In this document: positions 6,571-13,569 of the stretch, piece by piece
Position numbering within the stretch: position 1 is the first letter of the stretch
Layout: each line of letters begins with the position of its first letter
DNA from: SVQP01 sp045603085
Lineage (GTDB): Bacteria > Bacillota > Clostridia > Oscillospirales > CAG-272
Assembly (NCBI GenBank): GCA_045603085.1
Contig: JAZULL010000010.1
Coordinates: 1 to 15,044 of the forward strand
Length of the DNA stretch: 15,044 nt
Direction: 5' to 3'
The notes under the pieces: generated by a model
Told to the model about the DNA's origin: nothing
Seen by the model: the letters and a program-made list of their open reading frames with translations, nothing else
Database searches by the model: none
Position numbers and translations under genes: made by a program

Positions 6571-7365
6571 ATGGAGAGATTAGAAGCCATTAACACGTTT
6601 TACGAAAACTACAACGAACAGCAGAGATTTGACAGCAATCACGGCGCGGTTGAGTTTCTGACCACTATCCACTATATCGAAAAGTATCTGACCCCCGGCA
6701 TGACCGTAGTGGAAATTGGTGCGGGCACGGGCAGATACTCCCACTATTTTGCAAGAAACGGCTACGAGGTGGATGCCATCGAGCTTGTCGAGCACAACGT
6801 AAAGGTCTTTCGCGAAAACACCTTGCCCGGCGAAAAGGTCACCGTCAAGCAAGGCGACGCCATTGATCTTTCCGACATTCCCTCGGACAAGTACGATATC
6901 ACGCTTCTGCTGGGACCTATGTATCACCTATACACCGAGCAGGAGCAAAAAGCGGCTCTGGGCGAGGCGCTTCGCGTCACCAAGCCGGATGGCGTGCTGT
7001 TTGTGGCATATTGCAACAGCGACATGACCATGTATCAATATTGCTTCGGACGAGGCATGATCCACCAAGCCATTTTACAAAACAAGATCAACACCGACAC
7101 CTTTAAGCTGTATTCTCTGCCAGAGGACGTGTTCCAGCTGTACCGCCGCGAGGACATCGACGCGCTGACCAAGGAGACTGACGCAGAGCGATTGCATTAC
7201 GTTGGCACAGACATGCTGGCGCACCTGATGCGCGACACATTGGACGCTATGGATCAGGAAACCTTTGCCGTCTACATGAAATATCACATGAACATCTGCG
7301 AGCGCCCCGACATGGTGGGCGCTACAAACCACATTTTAGACGTATTGAGAAAGAAACAAACATGA
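6571..7365 (+). CDS. Class I SAM-dependent methyltransferase
   Basis: The product is 264 residues from the ATG at 6571 (265 if the adjacent ATG is used). Motif I, VVEIGAGTGRYSHYFA, lies at about residues 46-61 and is the glycine-rich SAM-binding loop. The acidic residue closing the next strand is Glu71 in VDAIELVEHNV. The ITLLLGPMYHLYT segment is motif IV, typical of small-molecule methyltransferases of the UbiE/BioC-like superfamily. The acceptor is unknown. The stop codon overlaps the start of the next gene by 4 bases, making it the head of a coupled four-gene series of modifying enzymes. It is preceded by a terminator-like hairpin that may control its transcription. Confidence 0.88.
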   Translation: MERLEAINTFYENYNEQQRFDSNHGAVEFLTTIHYIEKYLTPGMTVVEIGAGTGRYSHYFARNGYEVDAIELVEHNVKVFRENTLPGEKVTVKQGDAIDLSDIPSDKYDITLLLGPMYHLYTEQEQKAALGEALRVTKPDGVLFVAYCNSDMTMYQYCFGRGMIHQAILQNKINTDTFKLYSLPEDVFQLYRREDIDALTKETDAERLHYVGTDMLAHLMRDTLDAMDQETFAVYMKYHMNICERPDMVGATNHILDVLRKKQT

Positions 7366-8375
7366 ACATCATAATCAAAAACACAGAGCCCTGCGAGGCA
7401 GAGGCTCTTGCAAGAATACAAAAAGCGGCTTTTATGCCGCTATACGAAAAATACCACGATGAGGGCAGCCCTGCTTTGCGCGGTACGGACGAGCTCCTTG
7501 CACGCATGACACCCAATTATCGCGTGTTCACCATTCTGTGCGACGGCGAGACGGTGGGCGGCATTTTTTACCGTCTGCACGGCAAATACACCCCGGAAAA
7601 ATTCTTAGGTGAAGGCGAATACTACCTTTGCCGCATCTGGATCGATCCGACGTATCAAAACAGAGGCATTGCCGCCGCTGCTATCTTGCTTTGTGAGCGT
7701 GAATTCCCCGACGTGCGCCGCTTTTTTGTGGATTTCCCCATCGACATGGAGAAAAACAAACGCTGCTATCAAAAGGTCGGTTTTTGCGACACCGGCGAGC
7801 GCAGACCCGGCGGAGAAAACTTGACTCTGGCACTTTACAAAAAAGAAGTGATACACAATCAGACACAATCCCCTGCATTGCCGATTATTCATCCCGTAAA
7901 AGCCGATGAACTCCCCGCCTGTCTGCATGTCATTCACCAAAGCTTTGCCACGGTGGCCAAACAGTTTGGCCTGACACGCGAAAATTGTCCCAAGCACACA
8001 AGTTTTCTGCCACTTTCATACTTGGAAACGCAGCTTGGCTGGGGCTGGCAGATGTTCGGGCTGTTCGCGGGCAAGGCATTGATCGGCTACGTATCCTTAT
8101 CAGCAGAGGGAGAAGTCTACACTCTGCATAATCTCGCGGTGCTCCCCGAATACCGTCACAAGGGCTTTGGCAAACAGCTGCTTGACTATGCCAAGGCACG
8201 TGTAAAGGATTTGGACGGCAGCACCATCAAAATCGGCATCATCGACGAGAGCACCGTTTTGAAAGAATGGTATGCCGCCAATGGGTTTGTGCACACAGGA
8301 TCACAGAAATTTGACCACTTGCCCTTTACCACCGGTTATATGGAATACACTATCAGAAAGGAGTATGCACAATGA
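7362..8375 (+). CDS. Tandem (double-domain) GNAT acetyltransferase
   Basis: This 337-residue protein contains two GNAT domains joined by a short linker near residues 162-175. Domain 1 has the acetyl-CoA loop RIWIDPTYQNRGIA (91-104) and the later NKRCYQKVGF. Domain 2 has LHNLAVLPEYRHKGFGKQL (255-273), followed by WYAANGFVHTG. Both Q/RxxGxG/A loops are intact, so both halves may bind acetyl-CoA. Tandem GNATs occur in acetyltransferases for antibiotics, polyamines and mycothiol, but neither domain points to a given acceptor. The gene overlaps its upstream and downstream neighbours by 4 bases (ATGA) on each side, so its translation is coupled to both. Confidence 0.88.
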   Translation: MNIIIKNTEPCEAEALARIQKAAFMPLYEKYHDEGSPALRGTDELLARMTPNYRVFTILCDGETVGGIFYRLHGKYTPEKFLGEGEYYLCRIWIDPTYQNRGIAAAAILLCEREFPDVRRFFVDFPIDMEKNKRCYQKVGFCDTGERRPGGENLTLALYKKEVIHNQTQSPALPIIHPVKADELPACLHVIHQSFATVAKQFGLTRENCPKHTSFLPLSYLETQLGWGWQMFGLFAGKALIGYVSLSAEGEVYTLHNLAVLPEYRHKGFGKQLLDYAKARVKDLDGSTIKIGIIDESTVLKEWYAANGFVHTGSQKFDHLPFTTGYMEYTIRKEYAQ

Positions 8376-8941
8376 GCAAAACGTTAGTGATCATCATCGG
8401 CCCGCATGCGGTGGGCAAAATGACGGTTGGGCAGGAGCTTGCCAAGATCACCGGTCTGCGGCTGTTTCACAACCACATGTCGATTGAGCTGACGCGCAAG
8501 CTGTTTGACTTTGGCACACCCGAATTCCGCGAGTTCAACAGCACCGTCCGTCAGACCGTTTTTGAATTATTCGCCAAGGGGAATTTCCCCGGCCTGATCT
8601 TTACCTACATGGTCGATTTTGATATGCAGAGCGAATTCGACTACCTGCAAAGCCTTATCGATTTGTTCCGCGAAAACGGTGCCGACTGCCACGTGGTGGA
8701 GCTTTGTGCGGATTTTGACGTGCGCCTGGAGCGCAACAAGAGCGAAAACCGACTTGCACACAAGGAATCCAAGCGCGATCTGGAATGGAGCGAGCGCGAG
8801 ATGCGCCACACGTCCAAGGAGCACCGCTTGAGCTCCCGCGAGGGAGAAATCTTGCCGTTTGAAAGCTATATCAAGATCGACAATACGCACCTCTCCCCCG
8901 ATGAGGTGGCGCAAACAATCAAGGATCATTTCAAGATTTGA
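8372..8941 (+). CDS. P-loop NTPase, shikimate/nucleoside-kinase-like
   Basis: This 189-residue protein starts with a beta strand and a Walker A loop, IIIGPHAVGKMTVGQELA, with Gly10, Gly15 and Lys16. The usual Ser/Thr directly after the lysine is Met17, followed by Thr18; GKMT is, from memory, shared within a group of small kinase-like proteins, so it need not mean loss of ATP binding. The length and Arg-rich C-terminal half (LERNKSENR, a lid-like region at about residues 117-127) fit a small phosphotransferase such as shikimate or gluconate kinase relatives. The substrate is unknown. The ATG overlaps the stop of the double GNAT gene by 4 bases, placing it within the modification cassette. Confidence 0.8.
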   Translation: MSKTLVIIIGPHAVGKMTVGQELAKITGLRLFHNHMSIELTRKLFDFGTPEFREFNSTVRQTVFELFAKGNFPGLIFTYMVDFDMQSEFDYLQSLIDLFRENGADCHVVELCADFDVRLERNKSENRLAHKESKRDLEWSEREMRHTSKEHRLSSREGEILPFESYIKIDNTHLSPDEVAQTIKDHFKI

Positions 8942-8943
8942 CC

Positions 8944-8949
8944 AAGGAG
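8944..8949 (+). promoter_or_regulatory. Ribosome binding site choosing the GNAT start
   Basis: AAGGAG ends six bases before the ATG at 8956. A TTG at 8938 in the same frame overlaps the previous stop codon but has no comparable site, so 8956 is chosen. Confidence 0.75.
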
Positions 8950-8955
8950 CTTATT

Positions 8956-9504
8956 ATGATACTTCAACCTAAACAAATCAAATTAAAGGACGGCAGAACG
9001 GCCATCCTGCGCACGCCCGAAACAGAGGATGCGGCACAACTGTTGGATTTCATTACCAAGGCTTGCGGCGAGACCGATTTTTTGACGCGCTACCCCGAGG
9101 AATGGGAGAATATGCCGCCGGAGCGCGAGCAGGCTTGGATCAACGGTCTGCGCAACTCCCGAAACGATCTCGCCATTGCCTGCTTTGTGGACGGCAAGCC
9201 GGTGGGAAACGGCGAGATCGACTTCAAACCCGGCATCAAGATGGGTCACCGCGCATCGGTCGCCATTGCGATTTTACGGGAATACTGGGACTTGGGTATC
9301 GGCTCTGCCATGTTTCGCGAAATGATCGCGGCGGCGCGCGAGCACGGCACGCAAATTCTTGAGCTGGAATTCATCGAGGGCAACGCCCGCGCCCGCGCCC
9401 TTTATGAAAAATTCGGCTTTGAGGTCATTGGCAAAAAGCCAAACGCCATTCGCCTCAAGGACGGCACCCTGCTTGCCGAATACATGATGCAGAAATACCT
9501 GTAA
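8956..9504 (+). CDS. GNAT family N-acetyltransferase (RimJ/RimL-like)
   Basis: The product is 182 residues. It has the N-terminal LKDGRTAILRTPETEDAAQLLDF strand-helix unit, the acetyl-CoA loop VAIAILREYWDLGIGSAM (102-119) and the closing LEFIEGNARARALYEKFGFEVIG, typical of RimJ/RimL and related small acetyltransferases. Trp111 stands where many GNATs carry Gln or Arg, a common variant in this subgroup. It may acetylate a protein N-terminus, a small molecule or a drug; nothing in the sequence decides. It is the last gene of the cassette, 14 bases after the kinase-like gene, and ends before the shared hairpin at 9531. Confidence 0.88.
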   Translation: MILQPKQIKLKDGRTAILRTPETEDAAQLLDFITKACGETDFLTRYPEEWENMPPEREQAWINGLRNSRNDLAIACFVDGKPVGNGEIDFKPGIKMGHRASVAIAILREYWDLGIGSAMFREMIAAAREHGTQILELEFIEGNARARALYEKFGFEVIGKKPNAIRLKDGTLLAEYMMQKYL

Positions 9505-9530
9505 GGCAACCGCACTCCCCTCATACAAGC

Positions 9531-9567
9531 AAAAATCTCCCCCTTGCATGGCAAGGAGGAGATTTTT
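9531..9567. terminator. Bidirectional terminator between convergent units
   Basis: AAAAATCTCC and GGAGATTTTT form the outer 10-pair stem; CCTTGC/GCAAGG extends it inside after one C-A mismatch, with an ATG loop. The stem is followed by T-rich sequence on the + strand, and its A/T ends give a U-run on either strand. It ends both the GNAT cassette (+) and the aconitase X operon (-). Confidence 0.85.
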
Positions 9568-9578
9568 CTTATCAGATT

Positions 9579-10022
9579 TTATTCCACCACGACAACGCCG
9601 CCTTCTTTGACGGTGATGCTCATGCCGTCCTTGACGTAAGCAAGGAACTCGTCGCCAAGGCAATCGACGACGGGCATGCTCACGCCGTCTACCCAAACGT
9701 CGGCCAGTACCGCACCAGCGGCCGCCAGCGAGTCGATATGATTTGCAAACAGCATGCATGCGGGCTGCTTGTGCATGGCGCATGCGCAATACAGTACCAG
9801 ACCGCCCGTGGTCGAGCCGATGGTCTGCGGCAGGCAAAGTGCCTTACCAAGCATGCTCTTGCCGTGCAGATCGGTGTTATTCTGGTCGCCGCACTTGACT
9901 TCCTTATCGCCAAACTGCAGCGCCATCTGGAAGGATGCCAGCGTATTGAATCCCTGCGTGGAAACCAGGGCTTCAGCCTTGACCTCGCCGGGGGTGACTA
10001 CTCTACCCTTAAATTCTCTCAT
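9579..10022 (-). CDS. Aconitase X swivel domain, small subunit (DUF126)
   Basis: This 147-residue protein is the separate swivel domain of a two-subunit aconitase X dehydratase. The CLPQTIGSTTGGLVLYCA segment (63-80) holds the conserved GS/T loop, with Ser70 as likely catalytic serine, and the later ANHIDSLAAAGAVLADVWVDG matches the family. It must combine with the large subunit to form an active hydro-lyase. Its ATG overlaps the large-subunit stop by 4 bases (ATGA), with GGAGG at 10036-10032 (- strand) as ribosome binding site. Characterised relatives are archaeal phosphomevalonate dehydratase and bacterial cis-3-hydroxy-L-proline dehydratase. Which reaction applies here is unclear. Confidence 0.88.
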   Translation of the reverse strand: MREFKGRVVTPGEVKAEALVSTQGFNTLASFQMALQFGDKEVKCGDQNNTDLHGKSMLGKALCLPQTIGSTTGGLVLYCACAMHKQPACMLFANHIDSLAAAGAVLADVWVDGVSMPVVDCLGDEFLAYVKDGMSITVKEGGVVVVE

Positions 10023-11296
10023 GCCTTGTTACCTCCCGTGATAATCTGCAGAATTTCCTCGTCTCTGTAATATCTCGAGCTGGTGTAGGTGCGCAGCTTG
10101 TTGGACGAGGTGATGACCGGCATCTTTTTGCAAAGCGGATTGTTCATATACATCAAGGGACAAATATACGACGTGATGACGCCGGTCGCCTTGAGTCTTA
10201 CGGCGTAATCGGTCTTGCCAAATGCCTCCAGCACGGCGGGAGCGGCGGTCAGCACGGTAGGGATGACCACCTTCTTTTTGCCGTTTGCGGCAAGAGCGGC
10301 CTCGATGTTGTCGGTCCAGGTCTTAAGCTGCTCCAAGGAGAGGTGCGGACAGCCCACAAAGCACAGCTTGGGGGTGGCGTCGGGCTTTTTCCACATCACG
10401 GGATAATTGTCCTGCACACGCTGCAGCTCGGCGTCGTCGATGATATACTCGCGCGCACCCTCTGCGATCAGGGACTGTCCCAGCTCGACCGCCTCGGGGG
10501 TCAGATTTGCAATATGGTAAAGGCCAACCGCGCCGTTGGATGCGGTAGCCGCGCCGAAATCCTTGAGGTATGCGCATGCGGCATCGTCAAGCTCGGTACC
10601 GATCCACTGATCAAGACCGACGACGTAAGGCACGTCCTCCATGACCTTCATGCCGATGGCAGAGCCGAGAAGCTGTGCCTCGGGCTTCTTGGTGGTCTGC
10701 ACCTTGACCACCCAAGTCGCTTTTCTTCCCTCGTCGGTCAGCAGTCCGAAATAAGGAACGTAGCCCACAATCGAGCCCATAATATCGATAATACCCGAGT
10801 TACGGTTACATCTTGCACCCAGCACCGAGTTGGCGTATACCACCGCCGAGGACTCTGCCCAGGACAGCACGTCACCCTTCTGCGGCTTGTTGCCAACCTC
10901 GTCCATATAGCAGGTGCAGGTAAAGGCCTTGTCATCCATCAGACCCAGCTTGTGCAGCTGCTCCTCATAGAAATCCTGCTTGGTATACATGAACTTATTG
11001 AAAACAAGGTTCTGCAGAACGTTGGCCGGCACGTTCTTATCCAGAGGACGAGGGTCAACCGAGAATTTCTGATCCGACGCTACGCCCGCATCCAGCAGCT
11101 GCTGCATCAGATCGTACACGGGAGACATGACCTTAAGGCCAAACGATGTAACAAGGTGATTATACTTGGACGTGATGGGAACCAGCTTTTCAGCCTCAAA
11201 CGCGTCACCGTACATGACCAGCGTTTTCATAACCTTGGCCAGCGTTTCGCCCTTCTCGCCGTCCAGGATTGCCTGTTGTTCTTTTGTCAGTATCAT
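10019..11296 (-). CDS. Aconitase X catalytic domain, large subunit (DUF521/AcnX)
   Basis: This 425-residue protein is the Fe-S-dependent dehydratase subunit of aconitase X. Family landmarks are GDVLSWAESSAVVYANSVLGARCNRNSG (141-168), LCFVGCPHLS (311-320) and a C-terminal SYICPLMY (376-383). Cys316 and Cys379, with Cys163 or the Cys127/Cys129 pair, are candidate cluster ligands; this assignment is from motif position only. An in-frame TTG at 11302 exists, but ATG at 11296 sits nine bases after AAAGGA, so I prefer it. The gene follows the enoate-reductase-type gene with the hairpin array between them, and is coupled to the small subunit. A dehydration yielding an alkene acid would suit the neighbouring reductase. 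The substrate is not known. Confidence 0.9.
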   Translation of the reverse strand: MILTKEQQAILDGEKGETLAKVMKTLVMYGDAFEAEKLVPITSKYNHLVTSFGLKVMSPVYDLMQQLLDAGVASDQKFSVDPRPLDKNVPANVLQNLVFNKFMYTKQDFYEEQLHKLGLMDDKAFTCTCYMDEVGNKPQKGDVLSWAESSAVVYANSVLGARCNRNSGIIDIMGSIVGYVPYFGLLTDEGRKATWVVKVQTTKKPEAQLLGSAIGMKVMEDVPYVVGLDQWIGTELDDAACAYLKDFGAATASNGAVGLYHIANLTPEAVELGQSLIAEGAREYIIDDAELQRVQDNYPVMWKKPDATPKLCFVGCPHLSLEQLKTWTDNIEAALAANGKKKVVIPTVLTAAPAVLEAFGKTDYAVRLKATGVITSYICPLMYMNNPLCKKMPVITSSNKLRTYTSSRYYRDEEILQIITGGNKA

Positions 11297-11305
11297 AGAC
11301 AATCA

Positions 11306-11311
11306 TCCTTT
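11306..11311 (-). promoter_or_regulatory. Ribosome binding site choosing the aconitase X large-subunit start
   Basis: AAAGGA on the - strand ends nine bases before the ATG at 11296 and only three before an alternative TTG at 11302, favouring the ATG. Confidence 0.65.
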
Positions 11312-11334
11312 CATGAATGAATTACAATTCAATT

Positions 11335-11487
11335 GAAATTCTTCGCCTACGCGAAGAATTTCTACCTCAATGTTCGCCATCGGCGAACATATCACTGCGG
11401 CTCTGCCGCAATATCACTTGCCCGCAGGGCAAATATCACTCGCGCGAAGCGCGAATACCACCGCAATGAAGCTTACAGCTTCATTGC
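11335..11487. repeat. Array of six perfect hairpins between flavoenzyme and aconitase X genes
   Basis: Six short inverted repeats follow each other: 11335-11362 (12 pairs, loop CTAC), 11370-11390 (9, ATC), 11396-11410 (6, TCT), 11418-11432 (6, GCA), 11440-11454 (6, GAA) and 11463-11487 (11, TAC). The stems differ in sequence yet each is perfectly paired. Hairpins 3 to 5 have an exact 22-base period, each a T...A-closed 6-pair stem plus the 7-base spacer ATATCAC (GTGATAT on the - strand). The last hairpin overlaps the final codons and stop of the flavoenzyme gene. The array lies within the likely operon, so the RNA probably folds as a chain of small stems. It could stabilise or separate the two messages or be a mobile repeat; no known class can be assigned with confidence. 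Confidence 0.92.
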
Positions 11488-13539
11488 TACGTCCCACGCG
11501 CCCCAGATAACGGTGCGCAGGTTGCCGACCGCCTTGGCGTCACCAATGACGTGCACGCCCTTGGTGGCTACGGGAGCGGGATTATAACCGACCGACAGAA
11601 TCACCGTATCGGCCTCGATCTGCTCGGTCGAGCCATCCTTGTGCTTGATGGTCACGCCCTGCTCGGTGATCTCGCTGACGCCGGATTCCAGATGTACGGG
11701 CACCTTATTGGTTTTGAAGAAGTCGCGCAGGTAGCTGGTGTTTGCCAGACAAATACCCTTGGTGGTGATCAGGTCGTCCTGCATTTCCACAATGGTGGGG
11801 GCTTTACCCTGCAGATACAGCTCGTACGCGATCTCACAGCCGGTCAAGCCGCCGCCGATGACCACAACCTTGTTGCCTGCCTTGCTGTTATCCAAAAGGA
11901 AGTCCACAGCCTCAATCGCGCGCTCTGCGCCGGGGATCGGGATGCGCTTTGCCACAGCACCGGTTGCCACGATGACCTCGTCAGCGTCCAGAGCCTTGAC
12001 GTCCTTAACCTCGTTGTTGAACTTAATCTCAATGGGGTGCTTGGCCATCTCGCGGATATACCACGCGATCAGGTCGCGATCCTTTTCCTTGAACGAGGGA
12101 GCGGCGGCCGCGATAAATACGCCACCCAGCTTGTCACTCTTTTCATACAGCGTGACCTTATGGCCTCTCTTGGCACAAACGATAGCCGCTTCCATACCGC
12201 CGATGCCGCCGCCGATGACCGCGATCTTCTTTGCCTTCTTGGCAGGAGCGATATAATATTTTTTGGACTGCATGGTCTCGGGATTGATGGCACAGCGGGA
12301 AAGACCCATGGTATCGGTCAGGTCCTGCGTGTTGGCATGGCCCTTGGAGCGGGAGAAATTGAAGCAAGCATTATGGCAGCAGATACAGGGCTTGATATCT
12401 TCGAGTCTGTCCTCGATCAGCTTGGTGATCCATGCAGGGTCAACCAGGAATTGACGTGCGACGCCCATAGCGTCGATCTTACCCTCTGCAATTGCCGCAG
12501 CACCCACGTCGGGCTCCATTCTACCCGCGCAAACCACGGGAATGTCCACAAACTTCTTGATGTGCGCAACGTCCTCCAGGTTGCAGTTCTGAGGCATATA
12601 CATCGGCGGATGTGCCCAGTACCAGGAGTCGTAAGTACCGTTGTCGGCATTGAGCATGTCGTAGCCCGCATCCTGCAGGAACTTGACCGCCTTTTCGGAT
12701 TCCTCCATGCCGCGGCCTACCTCAACGTAGTCCTCACCGGGCATAGCACCCTCGCAAAAGCCCTTCATCTTGGACTCTACCGAATAGCGAAGCGACACGG
12801 GATAATCCTCACCGCAGACCTCCTTGATGGCCTTGACGATCTCGGCCGCGAAGCGATAGCGGTTTTCAAAGCTGCCGCCGTATTCATCGGTACGTTTATT
12901 GAAAAATTCAATGGCAAACTGGTCAAGCAAGTAGCCCTCGTGCACCGCATGCACCTCAACGCCGTCCACGCCCGCATCGCGGCACAGCTTTGCGGTCTTG
13001 GCAAAGGCCTCGATGATCTCGTGGATCTGCTCTACCGTGATCTCGGGGCAGATGATATCATGCGCCCATCTCGACGGCTGGGGGCTGGGGCTGGCAAGCT
13101 CATGATTGGTATCTATAATGGGCTTGATGAGCGCGCGGGTCAGCTTATTCTTGTGCAAGGGCGCAACAAGCTCGGTGATCGCCCAGGAGCGACCCATACC
13201 TGCGGTCAGCTGGATAAACACCTTGGCGCCGGTTTTGTGGATCTCATCCATAAATTCCTTGAGATCCTCAAACATCTTGGGATTCTGCCACAGCCATTTG
13301 CCCCAGAAGGTATCGCGAATAGGCGCGATGCCGGGGATGATCAGACCGACGTTGTTGTTGGCGCGCTCCAAGAACAGCTTGGCCGCTTCCTTGTCGAAAT
13401 GACAGCCCGTCAGCTCAAACCAGCCGAACAGCGACGTGCCGCCCATGGGGCACATGACGATGCGGTTCTTGATCTCGACGTTGCCGATCTTCCAGGGCGT
13501 AAATAACGCCGCGTACTTGGGATCAGTTTGTTGATTCAT
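11473..13539 (-). CDS. NADH-dependent flavin oxidoreductase, enoate reductase type (OYE-4Fe-4S-FAD)
   Basis: This 688-residue enzyme has an N-terminal Old Yellow Enzyme barrel that binds FMN (about 1-375), with VEVHAVHEGYLLDQF (195-209; His197, His200), NKRTDEYGGSFENR (214-227) and YDSWYWAHPP (303-312). A 4Fe-4S site follows at Cys385, Cys388, Cys392 and Cys416. The C-terminal half has two dinucleotide folds: GGGIGG (443-448) for FAD and GGGLTG (562-567) for NAD(P)H. This order is that of 2-enoate reductase, 2,4-dienoyl-CoA reductase and the BaiCD/BaiH enzymes, which reduce activated C=C bonds. The gap between the third and fourth cluster cysteines is 23 residues, longer than I recall for typical members. 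The ATG has AGGAGA upstream. It follows mnmE by 30 bases and precedes the aconitase X pair. Confidence 0.93.
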   Translation of the reverse strand: MNQQTDPKYAALFTPWKIGNVEIKNRIVMCPMGGTSLFGWFELTGCHFDKEAAKLFLERANNNVGLIIPGIAPIRDTFWGKWLWQNPKMFEDLKEFMDEIHKTGAKVFIQLTAGMGRSWAITELVAPLHKNKLTRALIKPIIDTNHELASPSPQPSRWAHDIICPEITVEQIHEIIEAFAKTAKLCRDAGVDGVEVHAVHEGYLLDQFAIEFFNKRTDEYGGSFENRYRFAAEIVKAIKEVCGEDYPVSLRYSVESKMKGFCEGAMPGEDYVEVGRGMEESEKAVKFLQDAGYDMLNADNGTYDSWYWAHPPMYMPQNCNLEDVAHIKKFVDIPVVCAGRMEPDVGAAAIAEGKIDAMGVARQFLVDPAWITKLIEDRLEDIKPCICCHNACFNFSRSKGHANTQDLTDTMGLSRCAINPETMQSKKYYIAPAKKAKKIAVIGGGIGGMEAAIVCAKRGHKVTLYEKSDKLGGVFIAAAAPSFKEKDRDLIAWYIREMAKHPIEIKFNNEVKDVKALDADEVIVATGAVAKRIPIPGAERAIEAVDFLLDNSKAGNKVVVIGGGLTGCEIAYELYLQGKAPTIVEMQDDLITTKGICLANTSYLRDFFKTNKVPVHLESGVSEITEQGVTIKHKDGSTEQIEADTVILSVGYNPAPVATKGVHVIGDAKAVGNLRTVIWGAWDVAMKL

Positions 13540-13569
13540 TATGCTTCTCCTAATTTATTTATTTTTTAT

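Noticed and set aside
10343..11320. 325-codon open frame on the + strand antisense to the aconitase X large subunit
   Set aside because: Low-complexity shadow of the real gene, without domain or start signals.
11335..11487. CRISPR array
   Set aside because: The units are short palindromes of differing sequence with a constant 7-base spacer, the opposite of constant repeats and variable spacers of about 30 bases, and no cas genes are present.
11551..13506. 651-codon open frame on the + strand antisense to the flavoenzyme gene
   Set aside because: It is the mirror of a high-GC coding gene with clear FMN, Fe-S and FAD motifs on the - strand; its translation shows no recognisable domain and it has no ribosome binding site of note.
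9579..13539. Bile acid 7-dehydroxylation (bai) operon
   Set aside because: Only a BaiCD/BaiH-type flavoenzyme is present; no CoA ligase, 7-alpha-dehydratase, CoA transferase or bile acid transporter is seen, and aconitase X is not part of that pathway.
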